Below, piece by piece: positions 17,629 to 27,068 of a stretch of 64,000 nt of DNA. A program made the translations under genes and the position numbers. The notes below the pieces were generated by a model. That model ran no database searches. It saw only the letters and a list, made by a program, of their open reading frames with translations, and was not told the DNA's origin. Each line of letters begins with the position of its first letter. Within the stretch, counting starts at the first letter, position 1. Origin of the DNA: Nitrospira sp. (GTDB taxonomy: Bacteria > Nitrospirota > Nitrospiria > Nitrospirales > Nitrospiraceae); contig JBAOHZ010000009.1 of NCBI GenBank assembly GCA_037045225.1, positions 496,001 to 560,000 on the forward strand, given 5' to 3'.

Positions 17629-19309
17629 TCCGACGAGTCAGACGGATGTGGCGCCATCACGGAACCCGTTCGTTCGCTTCCAGCAGGGATTCGAACGCGG
17701 CTTCAACCGGTTCCGCGAGCGTTATGGCCTGCTGCTCGAGCAGGCCATCGCCCATCGCCGTAGCTTCGTGACCATCTCCCTGGCCATCGCACTGGCCTCG
17801 CTGTCGCTCTTCTTCTTTCTCGGGCGCGATTATTTTCCCGAGATCAGGTCGGGGATCATTACGATGCATATGCGGGCGCCGCTCGGCACGCGCATCGAAG
17901 TCTCAGGACGCATTGCCACGCTTGTCTCCGACAGCATTCATGAGTTACTGCCGGGCCAGGTCGAAAATGTCGTCAGCAATTGCGGTTTGCCGGTCGGGCC
18001 GCACAACCTTGCGTTCATTCCGACGCCGACGATCGGTTCTCAGGATTGTGACCTGACGATCCTCTTGAAGAATGAAAAGTCGCCGGTATGGGATTACCGC
18101 CGCACCCTTCGCAAGGGATTACGGGAACGTTATCCGGGAACCGAATTCACGTTTCAGCCGTCTGATCTGACCGCCAAAATTCTCAACTTCGGCGCACCGG
18201 CACCGATCGATGTACAAATCAACGGGCCGGACGTCTACCCCAACTACGAATACGCCCGCAAATTAGTGGGCAAGTTTCGCGAGATCCCCGGCGCCACCGA
18301 CGTGGTGATCCAGCAAACGATGCGCACACCGACCCTCATGGTCGAAGGCAACCGCACGTTCGGACTGGGCGTCAACAGAACCCTGAAGACGATGGCCGAC
18401 AATCTGCTCATGACCACCGCCGGGAGCCAACAGGTCGACCAGATCTATTGGCTCGATCCCAGTACCGGCATGTCGTATCTGATCAACGTCTATACGCCGC
18501 AGGCACAGATCAACAGCGTCAATAGTCTCAAAACCATCCCGGTCGAGTCCTCCGGCGACTCTTCGAGCGGCCAGTCAGTCCAGCTCCTCGGTAATTTAGC
18601 CAACCTTTCAGCGGAGGGCACGCCGGGGGTCGTCACGCACGGGAACATCATGCCGCTCTTCAACATCTATGTCTCCGCCGAAGGGCGCGATCTCGGCGGA
18701 GTGCTGGCAGATGTCGAACAGGTAGCCAAACGCATGGAAGACGAGTTACCCCGCGGCGCGGCGCTCGAAATCCATGGCCAGGCCTCACTCATGCACGACG
18801 CCTACTTCGAGTTGATCTTCGGACTCCTTGTCGCAATCGCGCTGGTCTATCTGCTGATCGTCGTCAACTTCCAATCCTGGCTGGATCCCTTCATCATCAT
18901 TACGGCATTGCCCGGCGCACTGGCAGGCATCGCGTGGGCTTTGTTCCTCACCCATACGCGACTATCGGAACCCGCGCTGACGGGCGCCATCATGACCATG
19001 GGCACGGCGACCGCCAACTCGATTCTTGTCGTCTCCTACGCCCGTGAACGGCTCGAAGAGCACGGCGACGCGTTGCGAGCCGCGATCGAAGCCGGCACCA
19101 CGCGCTTCCGTCCTGTGCTCATGACCGCTTCAGCTATGATCATCGGAATGGTCCCCATGGCGACGGGGTATTCTGCGAATGCGCCACTGGGTCGCGCCGT
19201 CATCGGCGGCCTGCTCGTTGCCACCCTCTTCACCCTACTGTTCGTGCCCTGCATCTACGCGATGATCTATAGCCGGCGCATGCCCCGGCAAGAGGAGCAC
19301 ACTGCATGA
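17612..19309 (+). CDS. RND permease, C-terminal half (split gene)
   Basis: These 565 residues begin with a polar linker (about 1-50), then TM7 (SFVTISLAIALASLSLFFFLG), the second porter domain and TM8-12. The TM10 region reads GTATANSILVVSYARE, so the lysine typical of HAE1 pumps at this place is absent; similar ATANS forms occur, from memory, in other RND subfamilies. It overlaps the N-terminal half by 17 bp in a different frame and overlaps the adaptor gene by ATGA (19306-19309). Five-part sequence continuity with normal RND proteins indicates that together the two frames make one complete permease. Confidence 0.88.
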   Translation: MSRPHDPTSQTDVAPSRNPFVRFQQGFERGFNRFRERYGLLLEQAIAHRRSFVTISLAIALASLSLFFFLGRDYFPEIRSGIITMHMRAPLGTRIEVSGRIATLVSDSIHELLPGQVENVVSNCGLPVGPHNLAFIPTPTIGSQDCDLTILLKNEKSPVWDYRRTLRKGLRERYPGTEFTFQPSDLTAKILNFGAPAPIDVQINGPDVYPNYEYARKLVGKFREIPGATDVVIQQTMRTPTLMVEGNRTFGLGVNRTLKTMADNLLMTTAGSQQVDQIYWLDPSTGMSYLINVYTPQAQINSVNSLKTIPVESSGDSSSGQSVQLLGNLANLSAEGTPGVVTHGNIMPLFNIYVSAEGRDLGGVLADVEQVAKRMEDELPRGAALEIHGQASLMHDAYFELIFGLLVAIALVYLLIVVNFQSWLDPFIIITALPGALAGIAWALFLTHTRLSEPALTGAIMTMGTATANSILVVSYARERLEEHGDALRAAIEAGTTRFRPVLMTASAMIIGMVPMATGYSANAPLGRAVIGGLLVATLFTLLFVPCIYAMIYSRRMPRQEEHTA

Positions 19310-20577
19310 GCCACTTATTCGCTGGGAAAAGCCTGGCACTCTCAACTGCGCTGTTGTGCGCGTGTTATCTCGGCTATCGAATATACGAATCCAAAAGCAA
19401 CGCCGTAGTCTTGGCCGAGCAAACGCTCGAAGACGCGGTCCCCACGGTGGCCGTCGTGAATCCCAAGCCGGGGGCCTCAAGCGAGTCGATTACACTCCCC
19501 GGCAATATTGTCGGTTGGTACGAAGCACCGATGTACGCACGCGTCACCGGCTACGTAAAGATGTGGTACAAGGACTACGGCGATCGGGTCAAGAAAGGCG
19601 ACATCCTCGCTGAAATCAATGCGCCGGATCTGGACGCCGAATATGCGCAGGCCAAAGCGGATCTGGACACCGAGCGCGCCAGGTACCGACTCGCCGAAGT
19701 CACCGCCCAACGGTGGGTGGCACTACGCCCCAATCACGCCGTCTCCGAGCAGTCGATCACGGTGCAGGAACAAAACCTGAAAGCCGAAGCGGCGAAGGTC
19801 AGGGCCGCGGAGCAAAAGGTTCGGAACATCGATGCGTTCATTCGCTTCAAAAACATCATCGCCCCGTTTGACGGCGTGGTCACTCAGCGCAACATCAATG
19901 TCGGGGACCTGGTCAGCAAGGAAGGCAACCTCAATACTCCAAAAGCCATCACCAATCTTTTTACGGTGGCCGACGTCCATATGCTGCGCCTCTTCGTCAG
20001 CGTACCGGAATCGTTCGGGCCGTTTCTCCAGCCCGGCCTCACGGCCACTGTGACCGTTCCGCAACTGCCGAATCGTCATTTCACCGCCAAGTTTCTGACC
20101 GTCGCCCGCGGATTCGATGTGGGCACACGTACGGCCGTGACCGTCTTCACCATTGAAAATGAGGACCGCGCGCTCTGGCCGGGCTCGTATGCTCAGGTGC
20201 ATCTCACGGCACCGGTCGACAGACAAGTCTTCACGATTCCCTCCACCGCGTTGGTGTTCCAAGAGCACGGCACGCAAGTGGCCGTGGTGACGGAGGACAA
20301 CCGCGTGCGCTTACACCCCATCACGGTGAGCCGACTCCTCGACAGCTCCGTCGAAGTGGCAGAAGGGATTTCGGCGAGTGACCGTATCGTGAATAATCCG
20401 AGCGCCGCATTGCTCGACAACGATAAGGTGCGCGTCGTGACACCGGCGTCCGGTTATGATCTCCTCAGCGCAGAAGGCCCTGACTCAATAACAACTCCCG
20501 AGGCACAAGCTCCTACGGCCACAGCAGATCCCGGCTCACAAGTAGCCCCGACCCCAACTGCACACTCACCCCAATAG
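19306..20577 (+). CDS. RND efflux membrane fusion protein
   Basis: This 423-residue periplasmic adaptor is anchored by an N-terminal membrane segment (SLALSTALLCACYLGYRIY). It has a first lipoyl half (MYARVTGYVKMWYKDYGDRVKKG), an alpha-helical hairpin (about 110-175, LDAEYAQAKADLDTERARY), and a second lipoyl half (IAPFDGVVTQRNINVGDLV). Beta-barrel strands follow, and the tail is rich in Thr, Ala and Pro (last about 35 residues) and low in complexity. The start overlaps the permease stop as ATGA, a coupled operon arrangement. The outer-membrane factor begins 13 bases after its stop. Partner: the split permease at 16129-19309. Confidence 0.93.
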   Translation: MSHLFAGKSLALSTALLCACYLGYRIYESKSNAVVLAEQTLEDAVPTVAVVNPKPGASSESITLPGNIVGWYEAPMYARVTGYVKMWYKDYGDRVKKGDILAEINAPDLDAEYAQAKADLDTERARYRLAEVTAQRWVALRPNHAVSEQSITVQEQNLKAEAAKVRAAEQKVRNIDAFIRFKNIIAPFDGVVTQRNINVGDLVSKEGNLNTPKAITNLFTVADVHMLRLFVSVPESFGPFLQPGLTATVTVPQLPNRHFTAKFLTVARGFDVGTRTAVTVFTIENEDRALWPGSYAQVHLTAPVDRQVFTIPSTALVFQEHGTQVAVVTEDNRVRLHPITVSRLLDSSVEVAEGISASDRIVNNPSAALLDNDKVRVVTPASGYDLLSAEGPDSITTPEAQAPTATADPGSQVAPTPTAHSPQ

Positions 20578-20590
20578 GGGGCTGTTACAC

Positions 20591-22204
20591 GTGATGGGCG
20601 AACGCATACGAACAAGACCCGATCTTCTCCACCTCGTTCGCACCTGCGCGCGGTGCAGCTTGATACTGCTGGCGCTCGGCCTGCCGGCTTGTAAGGGATT
20701 CCCGGCCTTCGATTTAGCGCCGCGCTATGAACTGCCTGAGTACGTCGTCCCCGCCTCATGGAAGGGCGCCAGTCCTTTCGTCGAGGCGACGCCGTCGGAT
20801 GACGAATTGCGCACGGATTGGTGGAAGCTATTTAACGATCCCGTCCTGAACAAGCTTGAAGAACAGGCCATGGCGGCCAATCCCGATCTGCAGGCCGCCG
20901 CCGAGCGGTTCGTCCAAGCTCGCGATGTGATGATGAAGGCCCGCGCACAATACCTGCCTCACCTCGGCCTAGGGTTTGGCGCCTCGGACAATAGGGAATC
21001 CATTAATCGACTGTTTCGTCCTCCGGACATTTCGCAATTCGGGACGACCGTTCTCGGCGGAGGGCTCGCATCCTGGGAACCGGATTTCTGGTCGGCGCTT
21101 CGGAATGCGACGCGTGCCGAGCTCTATCGCGCCGAAGAGCGCGCCGCCGACTACGGGCTCGCGCGCCTCAGTTTGCAGGCGGAACTGGCCGCCGATTACT
21201 TCGTCCTACGAGGATACGACGCGCAACGCGCCATCTATAAACAATCGATCGACCTGTACCAACAGTCGCTGGACCTCGTGAAGGCGCAATTCGCCGGCGC
21301 GATCGCATCGGCGCTGGACGTCGCTCGAGTCGAATCGCTGCTGTTCAGCACCGAGACGAAATACGCGCAGATTCAGGGGCAACGTCAAGTGACCGAACAA
21401 GCGATCGCCATCCTGCTCAATCTCGCGCCGGCCGGTTTTCAGGTCGAACCGGTCGATGATCTGCGTGTGGCGAAGTTTACGATTCCGCGAACCATCCCCT
21501 CCACCTTGCTTGAGCGTCGACCCGACATCGCGGGGATGGAACGTCGAATGGCGCAGGCGAACCGCGTGATCGGTATTGCCCGCGCCGCCTTTTATCCCAA
21601 TGTGTTGTTCCGAGCCGGAGGCGGGTTTGAAGATACCGCCTTTAATCTGATCTCGCTCGCCAATAGTTTCTGGTCGTACGGCTCAAGTGTGTCGCTTCCG
21701 ATTTTTCAGGGAGGGTATCGCCGTGCTCAATTGCAGCAGGCCTGGTCGGCCTATCGCGAGACAGAAGACCTCTACCGCTCAACGGTGCTCAACGCCTTCC
21801 GCGAAGTCGAAAATAATTTGAGCCTGACGGACCGACTGACCCTTGCAGCCAATCGGCAGGACGCCGCTGTCGGTGCCACCCTCAAGACGCAAAATCTGAC
21901 CACGGAACTCTATCAGGGCGGGCTGGCGTCCAGCCTTGAACTTATTTATGCACAGGTCGCCACGCTCACCGCGCGCATCGACTCAGTACAAATCAAGGCT
22001 GAACTACTGAAATCCTCGGTGGGTCTCATCCGTGCACTCGGCGGAGGGTGGAACCGCCAGCAACTGCCGACCGACGACCAGATTCAACCCTTCGGAACCT
22101 TCCAGTACACGAATCTCGATAAACCTGCACCCGCGGGCGGCATCGACGTCAATGCGGAAAACAATCGGGTGCACAACGATCTCACCAAGCCCGCCGTTCG
22201 ATAG
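20591..22204 (+). CDS. Outer-membrane efflux factor (TolC/NodT family lipoprotein)
   Basis: This 537-residue protein is the exit channel of the tripartite pump. The signal peptide ends in the lipobox LPAC (Cys about 34), so it is a lipoprotein as in OprM/CusC. Two outer-membrane efflux repeats are evident, each with long coiled-coil helices (NPDLQAAAERFVQARDVMMKA in repeat one; TLLERRPDIAGMERRMAQAN in repeat two, with the LLxRRPDI signature). Full length for the family with a short polar C-terminal extension. Start is GTG at 20591 or ATG at 20594. It is the last pump gene of the operon and the only channel gene in the window. Confidence 0.93.
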   Translation: MMGERIRTRPDLLHLVRTCARCSLILLALGLPACKGFPAFDLAPRYELPEYVVPASWKGASPFVEATPSDDELRTDWWKLFNDPVLNKLEEQAMAANPDLQAAAERFVQARDVMMKARAQYLPHLGLGFGASDNRESINRLFRPPDISQFGTTVLGGGLASWEPDFWSALRNATRAELYRAEERAADYGLARLSLQAELAADYFVLRGYDAQRAIYKQSIDLYQQSLDLVKAQFAGAIASALDVARVESLLFSTETKYAQIQGQRQVTEQAIAILLNLAPAGFQVEPVDDLRVAKFTIPRTIPSTLLERRPDIAGMERRMAQANRVIGIARAAFYPNVLFRAGGGFEDTAFNLISLANSFWSYGSSVSLPIFQGGYRRAQLQQAWSAYRETEDLYRSTVLNAFREVENNLSLTDRLTLAANRQDAAVGATLKTQNLTTELYQGGLASSLELIYAQVATLTARIDSVQIKAELLKSSVGLIRALGGGWNRQQLPTDDQIQPFGTFQYTNLDKPAPAGGIDVNAENNRVHNDLTKPAVR

Positions 22205-22245
22205 CCGGCGCCCCCATAAATGACGTTATCGGTTGGAGGCAGGCG

Positions 22246-23808
22246 TTGTTCGTGCGATCCTTGGGAATGTGCCCTTCTCCCCTCCCTACGAGGTTCGTAG
22301 CACCCTTCATGATGATGCGGAACGCTCTCGCACTTCCCCTTACTCTTGTGCTGACCGCGCACCTGGGCGTCTACGCTGTACACCATGCCCATGCCGCAGA
22401 CCAGCGACAGGCCGCTCAGCACTATGAGTTATCCAGAGGGGCGGGAGAGAAACGATCCGAGTGCGTCGGGCTGATACGAGTCGGCCCCACTATCGCCCTC
22501 GAGGATCTGGAGGCAACTCGGACACATTCCTACGGCGCGAAGATTTCTCTCCGAGGGACCAAAGACTCCGTGATCTGCGAAAATATTCTGCACCCAGCCA
22601 TGCAGAGCTTTCTTAAGGACAGTGCGGTGAGGTTCCACAATGGCATGACTGTGCCTCTTGCGCAGGTGTTTGGCCAGATTCTTGAAGCGGGCAAGCAGCC
22701 GCGCATACCGCAAACGTTTACCTCCACAGCACTCGACAGGATACCTGTTCACGCCCTTCATGCGGTGGTGGTGTATGAGGGGACGGCAATTCGTCCCGAT
22801 CCCCACCCTATCGACACTCCGCAGGGAATCATCCACATCAAGGTGGAGCACACGCACGGACCTATCACACTCTTTCTGATGTCCTATGACCCGGTCGATT
22901 GGAGGGTCTCCGCCACCGATGATGCCCACATAGAGTCAGTTATTCTCCGCGGGTACTCTCGTCAAACGATTCAAGGCCTGAGCAAGACCGTTCCCATCAA
23001 TATTGTCTCTCTCGAGGATGACGGACCGGAACAGATGATGCCTCCATTTTCTCGAACGCTCGTGACCTCCCGAGATGGGCTGATTGAGTTTAAATCCTAC
23101 GTGCGCGCGATGGTCGGAGTCGAGCCCGTGACCGTCCAGAGCATGTATACAGGCCATTCGATTGTGATCGACGGAAAGACAACCCTCGCCTATCCTGCCC
23201 CCATCGAAAGGCCGATCACGCAACCAGTCGTCTTCACATCGGACAACGAATCATCTGCACGATTCCACGGACGCAAGATGATTTCGCCGGATCGACTGAC
23301 GGTCGGCTACGGGATGAGCGGCGCTTCGACGGAGAGCATCGCCAGTGTGCCGCACAGCAGAGGGAAATGGTACGCCGAATTCATGGTTCATGTCGGAAGC
23401 GACAACGCGGTCTCAGACACATGGACCAATGTCGGGATCCGGTCTACAGCCAATGAGCAAGGGGGACTTGTCCCACATGAGGGGCAATTGTCCTACGGAG
23501 TTAAGCGGTATCTTACGAACTCGGGCGGGCTGCGTGACAAAGATGTGATAGGACTGGCCATGGACCTGACGCAAGGCCATCTGTATGTTCGGCACAATGG
23601 CGCATGGGTGGGTGGCTCACCGGAAGGCGGGAATCCAATCATTCACATCACGAACGACCGCGAGTACGTCGTGGCAGTAGATGTCGGCTCCCCCGGGCAG
23701 GATTATAGTAAAACGGACACATGGACCGGCAATTTTGGTTCGACACCTTTCCACCATCCTCTTCCAGAAGGGTTCGAACCGTACGGAGGCCGCCGACCGA
23801 CGCAGTGA
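22246..23808 (+). CDS. Exported protein with C-terminal SPRY-like domain, unknown function
   Basis: The 520-residue protein has an N-terminal signal (ALALPLTLVLTAHLGVYAV, cleavage after AHA). I do not recognise the middle 300 residues. About 350-515 resembles a SPRY fold: GYGMSGA, RGKWYAEFMVHVG, WTNVGIRS, KDVIGLAMDLTQGHLYVRHNG and a closing W and FG pair. SPRY domains are binding modules, common in eukaryotes and scattered in bacteria. The TTG at 22246 has GGAGG seven bases upstream; the ATGs at 22309-22315 would give a more ordinary signal peptide, so the start is uncertain. It follows the channel gene by 41 bases and may be co-transcribed, but no link to efflux is evident. Confidence 0.75.
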   Translation: MFVRSLGMCPSPLPTRFVAPFMMMRNALALPLTLVLTAHLGVYAVHHAHAADQRQAAQHYELSRGAGEKRSECVGLIRVGPTIALEDLEATRTHSYGAKISLRGTKDSVICENILHPAMQSFLKDSAVRFHNGMTVPLAQVFGQILEAGKQPRIPQTFTSTALDRIPVHALHAVVVYEGTAIRPDPHPIDTPQGIIHIKVEHTHGPITLFLMSYDPVDWRVSATDDAHIESVILRGYSRQTIQGLSKTVPINIVSLEDDGPEQMMPPFSRTLVTSRDGLIEFKSYVRAMVGVEPVTVQSMYTGHSIVIDGKTTLAYPAPIERPITQPVVFTSDNESSARFHGRKMISPDRLTVGYGMSGASTESIASVPHSRGKWYAEFMVHVGSDNAVSDTWTNVGIRSTANEQGGLVPHEGQLSYGVKRYLTNSGGLRDKDVIGLAMDLTQGHLYVRHNGAWVGGSPEGGNPIIHITNDREYVVAVDVGSPGQDYSKTDTWTGNFGSTPFHHPLPEGFEPYGGRRPTQ

Positions 23809-23854
23809 GGAGTCGTACCGAAAAGACCGTCGGCTTCGCTTGTTCGAGACGCCC

Positions 23855-24322
23855 CTACTGCGACCGAAAGTGAATCCGCACGGTGAGTTCTCCCTCGACG
23901 GGGTCGTCGCCCTTGAGTTGCGGTAGGAACGTCCATTTGTTCAACGCGATGATGCCCGCCACAGTCAGTTCGCGGTGTTTTGCCGGTTCCAACACCACGA
24001 CCGTCACCTGTGATTCTTTCGACACGAGCAAGCGCGCCTTCATCCAATCATCGAGCGGCTTGCCGTCCAGCGAGGAGGGAATCGCGGGCCAGGGCGTGGA
24101 TTTCGGCACCGGCCCTACCTGCTGATCTTTATTCAGCGACAGCCCGTGCACATGCACTTCCGGCAATTCGATGATGTCCGCATCCAACGCATGATCCGCT
24201 TCATGCGTCGCCTCATCACCTGTCGTGCCCCTCGCCGCAAGCGGCGACAGGCACAGACACAAGACACAGATCCAGACTATCCGTCCCGTCACACACCCTA
24301 CTGCATCAATGATGTTCGTCAT
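23855..24322 (-). CDS. Secreted TonB C-terminal-domain-like protein
   Basis: The 155-residue protein has a signal peptide (IVWICVLCLCLSPLAARG), a short acidic/His linker (EVHVHGLSLN), then a TonB-C-like fold at about 90-155: VTVVVLEPAKHREL, VAGIIALNKWTFLPQLKG and GELTVRIHFRSQ. It lacks the N-terminal membrane anchor and Pro-rich spacer of true TonB, so it cannot span the periplasm; an adaptor or ligand for the receptor encoded upstream (24526-26964) is more likely. Both genes point the same way with a hairpin repeat between them. Two degraded copies of its 3' end lie at 8775-8968 and 9495-9583. Confidence 0.75.
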   Translation of the reverse strand: MTNIIDAVGCVTGRIVWICVLCLCLSPLAARGTTGDEATHEADHALDADIIELPEVHVHGLSLNKDQQVGPVPKSTPWPAIPSSLDGKPLDDWMKARLLVSKESQVTVVVLEPAKHRELTVAGIIALNKWTFLPQLKGDDPVEGELTVRIHFRSQ

Positions 24323-24350
24323 ATCGTCATCCCAATCATTCCAAGGCGAT

Positions 24351-24381
24351 GATGCTCAAACAGGCCATCCAGCAAGACCGC
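24351..24381. repeat. Partial copy of the hairpin-repeat left arm
   Basis: GATGCTCAAACAGGCCATCC and the following AGCAAGACCGC resemble the left arm of the complete element at 24401-24523 (GATGCCCAACAAGGTCGTCC then AGCAAGGCCGC). It looks like a truncated tandem copy. Confidence 0.6.
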
Positions 24382-24400
24382 ATTTTCTCACAGTCAGGAG

Positions 24401-24523
24401 CAGATGCCCAACAAGGTCGTCCAGCAAGGCCGCAGGGGACTCGGCGAGTGAGGCGTACCCTTGCGGTACGTCGCAGGGAGACGAGTGACCGAGAACGCCG
24501 CTGGCGACCTTGTTCGGCATCTG
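24401..24523. repeat. Long hairpin repeat element (Nitrospira-like intergenic repeat)
   Basis: The outer arms, 24401-24425 and 24500-24523, are near-perfect inverted complements (CAGATGCC-AACAAGGTCG-CCAGC with two imperfections). The interior carries GTACC-CTTGC-GGTAC as a second small stem. The element starts two bases after the TonB-receptor stop codon, so its transcript would fold into a strong structure there and could act as a terminator or RNA stabiliser. I remember similar 'CCAGCAAGGCCGCAG ... CGCTGGCGG' sequences repeated in Nitrospira genomes, which cannot be checked here. Confidence 0.7.
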
Positions 24524-24525
24524 CC

Positions 24526-26964
24526 CTAGAAGAACCACTGGCCGCGAAAAAAGAACGACCTCGGCATCCCCGCATGGGCGACCCCCAACCCGATGCTGCC
24601 CTCTCCCTGATTGATATAATACTGCTGATCGAACAGGTTGATGATGTCGAAGCCGAGCAGGAACTTCTGTCCCTCCCAAGGCAACGGAAACACATGGGCG
24701 ATCGAGACATTGTAGATGGTGTACGAAGGGCTGTGCGTGGAGTTGGTTTTGGCCTCTTCGTTTTCCGCCGTCCGTAATCCTGACGCGAACAACATCTGCC
24801 CCGTCACCGTGGTCCGCTCCAGGAACCGATACGTCATAATCGCCGAACTCGTCAGGGTCTGCATGTGATCGCAGAACACGCCGCCCCGTGAATTGATGTC
24901 CGCAATTTCCTTCGCCTCCAGGAGGAAATGCCCGGACTGCAACCCATACCCCTTACATTGCCCCCAGGCCACATTGCCGCGCGCCGTGAGATTCTCGGTC
25001 AATTGCAGTTTCAACGCCGCGTCCATGCCCCGCTGCCACCCCCGCTCGAAGGCAAAGTAGTTCAACAACGGCGTCGTGCCAAACTGTCCCGCATCGGATA
25101 GGAAATTGCTGAGCTTGTACCAGCCGGTGAATTGCAACGTGGCATACCGGTTCAGCGCATGGTAACTGCCGACCTCGAAGTAGTGTGCCCGCTCGGCCCG
25201 CACGGTATTGTTCGTCGTGTCATCCGGCTGGGCCCGCGTGCCGGCGGTGTTCAGCTTCGCAAAGGAAATGGCTTCCAGATTCGGCGGCGTGAACATGCGA
25301 CCATAAAAGACGTGAAACACGTTCGAGGGGTCGTACTTGTAGCTCACACCAACGCGCGGGCTGACCTGCCCTTCGTTCCGCAAGTATTGGACGGCGTCAC
25401 CGCGGAGCCCGAGGTTGAACGTCCACCGTTCATTGGGTGTCCATTGGTCTTGAATCCAAAACTCCTGGCGATACCCGATCTGGCGGTTGTCGGCATTCAG
25501 GCTGAGTAGGTCTCCCGTTGGATTCCCCGCCCCATCGTCGGCAAAGGTGAACAGCCGCGTCTTGTTCACTGATTGGGTCCGGTCGATTTGGAACCCGGCT
25601 TTGATGAGGTGTTGAGGACTATGCACGTAGGTATAATCGAGACGCAGGCCCGTCGAATAGGCGTTCCGATCCTGATCGGACGCCGAAAAAGGCCCCGTAG
25701 GGTCGGCCGTGTAGGCCAGCACGTTCAGCGGGTCGGTCTTAAACGTGGCGCGCGTATGACGCATGTATCCCGCGAGACTGAAAAAATTGTTCGCGTTCAC
25801 ATCATGCCGCCACACCATGTGGCCGTACTGGTTATTTTCCTTTTGGAATTCATTGAGCGCCTGTGAGGCGACCGGAGTGAAGCCGGGCCGCCCGGCCTGC
25901 AGCAGCGGCAACATCTGCCCGCTCGGATCCAGGTCCAGGCCCGGTTGCGTCGGAATCTGATACTTGGCCACAGAGTTCAAGAACAGCCAGGTGAAATTGT
26001 TTCTATTGTCGTGCTGATAGTCGCCACGGATGAACGTCTGATTGCGTTCGCTCTGTCCGTGGAAAATCGAATGACCGAGCGTCGGCGGCTCAATGCCACG
26101 GTTGGTGGCCGTGTGGCTGTTCAAGATATAGAACCGAAACTTTTCGCCGATGGTGCCGCCGTATTCCATCGATGGATTAATCGTCTGATTCGACCCGCCC
26201 ATGACCTGCATCGACCCGAACGACGGCTTGGTCCCGCTTTTTGTCGTAATGTCCAGGACGGCCGCCGCCTTGTTCCCATATTGGGCTTCCATACCGCCCA
26301 GGATGATGTCCGCCCGCTCCCAGGCCCGGGGGCTGATCACATCCGAGAAGGTGGACGAGACGGTGTCTGGAATCGGCACACCGTCGACCCGCAATTGAAG
26401 ATTGGCATGGTCTTGACGGATATGCACCTGCTTGAGCGATCCGTAGACCGCACTCGGAATCGTGAGGAGTACATCCTGCAGCTCGTTGTTATTTCCTCGC
26501 GGCAACGCCTCGATCTCCTTGCGACTCAGCGCATAGGTTTCGCTGGAGGCCTTGTACTGAATGGGCGCGAGCGGTGAGACCACCTCGAGTGCAATCTCCT
26601 TCGTCTGCGACAGGGTGAGCACGATGGGCGCGAGAGACGCAGCCCCCGCCTTCACGATGGCATACTCGCTACGATAGGTCTCCTGCACGGCGCTGACGGA
26701 ATAGGTGCCCGCCGCCGGAATGTCCACGGCAAACTCTCCCGCCTCATTGGCTACCGCTGTCCCGACCAGGCTCCCTTCCTGATCCTTTACCTCAACGGTG
26801 GCTTGACCGACACGGCGCAGATCCTGATGTTGAACCACTCCGACGATGGTCTGTGATGGCCGACCCGCTGGTTCCTGCGCGTAGCCAGACACGGCCCCGA
26901 ACGCAACGACACTCAAGATGAGTCCGAGACACAGCTGACACAGGGCACGACACGACACCATCAT
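24526..26964 (-). CDS. TonB-dependent outer-membrane receptor with N-terminal carboxypeptidase-like domain
   Basis: The 812-residue protein has a signal peptide (LCLGLILSVVAFGAVSGYAQ). A carboxypeptidase-regulatory-like beta domain follows (about 35-115: IVGVVQHQDLRRVGQATVEV, later AAGTYSVSAV), then a plug domain (about 150-260: EIEALPRGNNNELQDVLLTI, LRVDGVPIPDT, AQYGNKAAAVLDITTKSG), then a large beta-barrel ending in the aromatic FFFRGQWFF. The ATG at 26964 has GGGGGAGG six bases upstream and is preferred to an in-frame TTG at 26982. Substrate unknown; the N-terminal domain type is common in receptors for complex organic ligands, and the His-rich protein upstream hints at metal. Followed by the hairpin repeat and the TonB-C protein. 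Confidence 0.93.
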   Translation of the reverse strand: MMVSCRALCQLCLGLILSVVAFGAVSGYAQEPAGRPSQTIVGVVQHQDLRRVGQATVEVKDQEGSLVGTAVANEAGEFAVDIPAAGTYSVSAVQETYRSEYAIVKAGAASLAPIVLTLSQTKEIALEVVSPLAPIQYKASSETYALSRKEIEALPRGNNNELQDVLLTIPSAVYGSLKQVHIRQDHANLQLRVDGVPIPDTVSSTFSDVISPRAWERADIILGGMEAQYGNKAAAVLDITTKSGTKPSFGSMQVMGGSNQTINPSMEYGGTIGEKFRFYILNSHTATNRGIEPPTLGHSIFHGQSERNQTFIRGDYQHDNRNNFTWLFLNSVAKYQIPTQPGLDLDPSGQMLPLLQAGRPGFTPVASQALNEFQKENNQYGHMVWRHDVNANNFFSLAGYMRHTRATFKTDPLNVLAYTADPTGPFSASDQDRNAYSTGLRLDYTYVHSPQHLIKAGFQIDRTQSVNKTRLFTFADDGAGNPTGDLLSLNADNRQIGYRQEFWIQDQWTPNERWTFNLGLRGDAVQYLRNEGQVSPRVGVSYKYDPSNVFHVFYGRMFTPPNLEAISFAKLNTAGTRAQPDDTTNNTVRAERAHYFEVGSYHALNRYATLQFTGWYKLSNFLSDAGQFGTTPLLNYFAFERGWQRGMDAALKLQLTENLTARGNVAWGQCKGYGLQSGHFLLEAKEIADINSRGGVFCDHMQTLTSSAIMTYRFLERTTVTGQMLFASGLRTAENEEAKTNSTHSPSYTIYNVSIAHVFPLPWEGQKFLLGFDIINLFDQQYYINQGEGSIGLGVAHAGMPRSFFFRGQWFF

Positions 26965-27068
26965 ACAAACCTCCCCCAACAATCATCCCGCGCACGTCAC
27001 GACCCAGGGCAAAGCCCGGTCCGTCGACGATACGGAGACAGCCGAATTAAATACGCGCGGCGTGAAGA

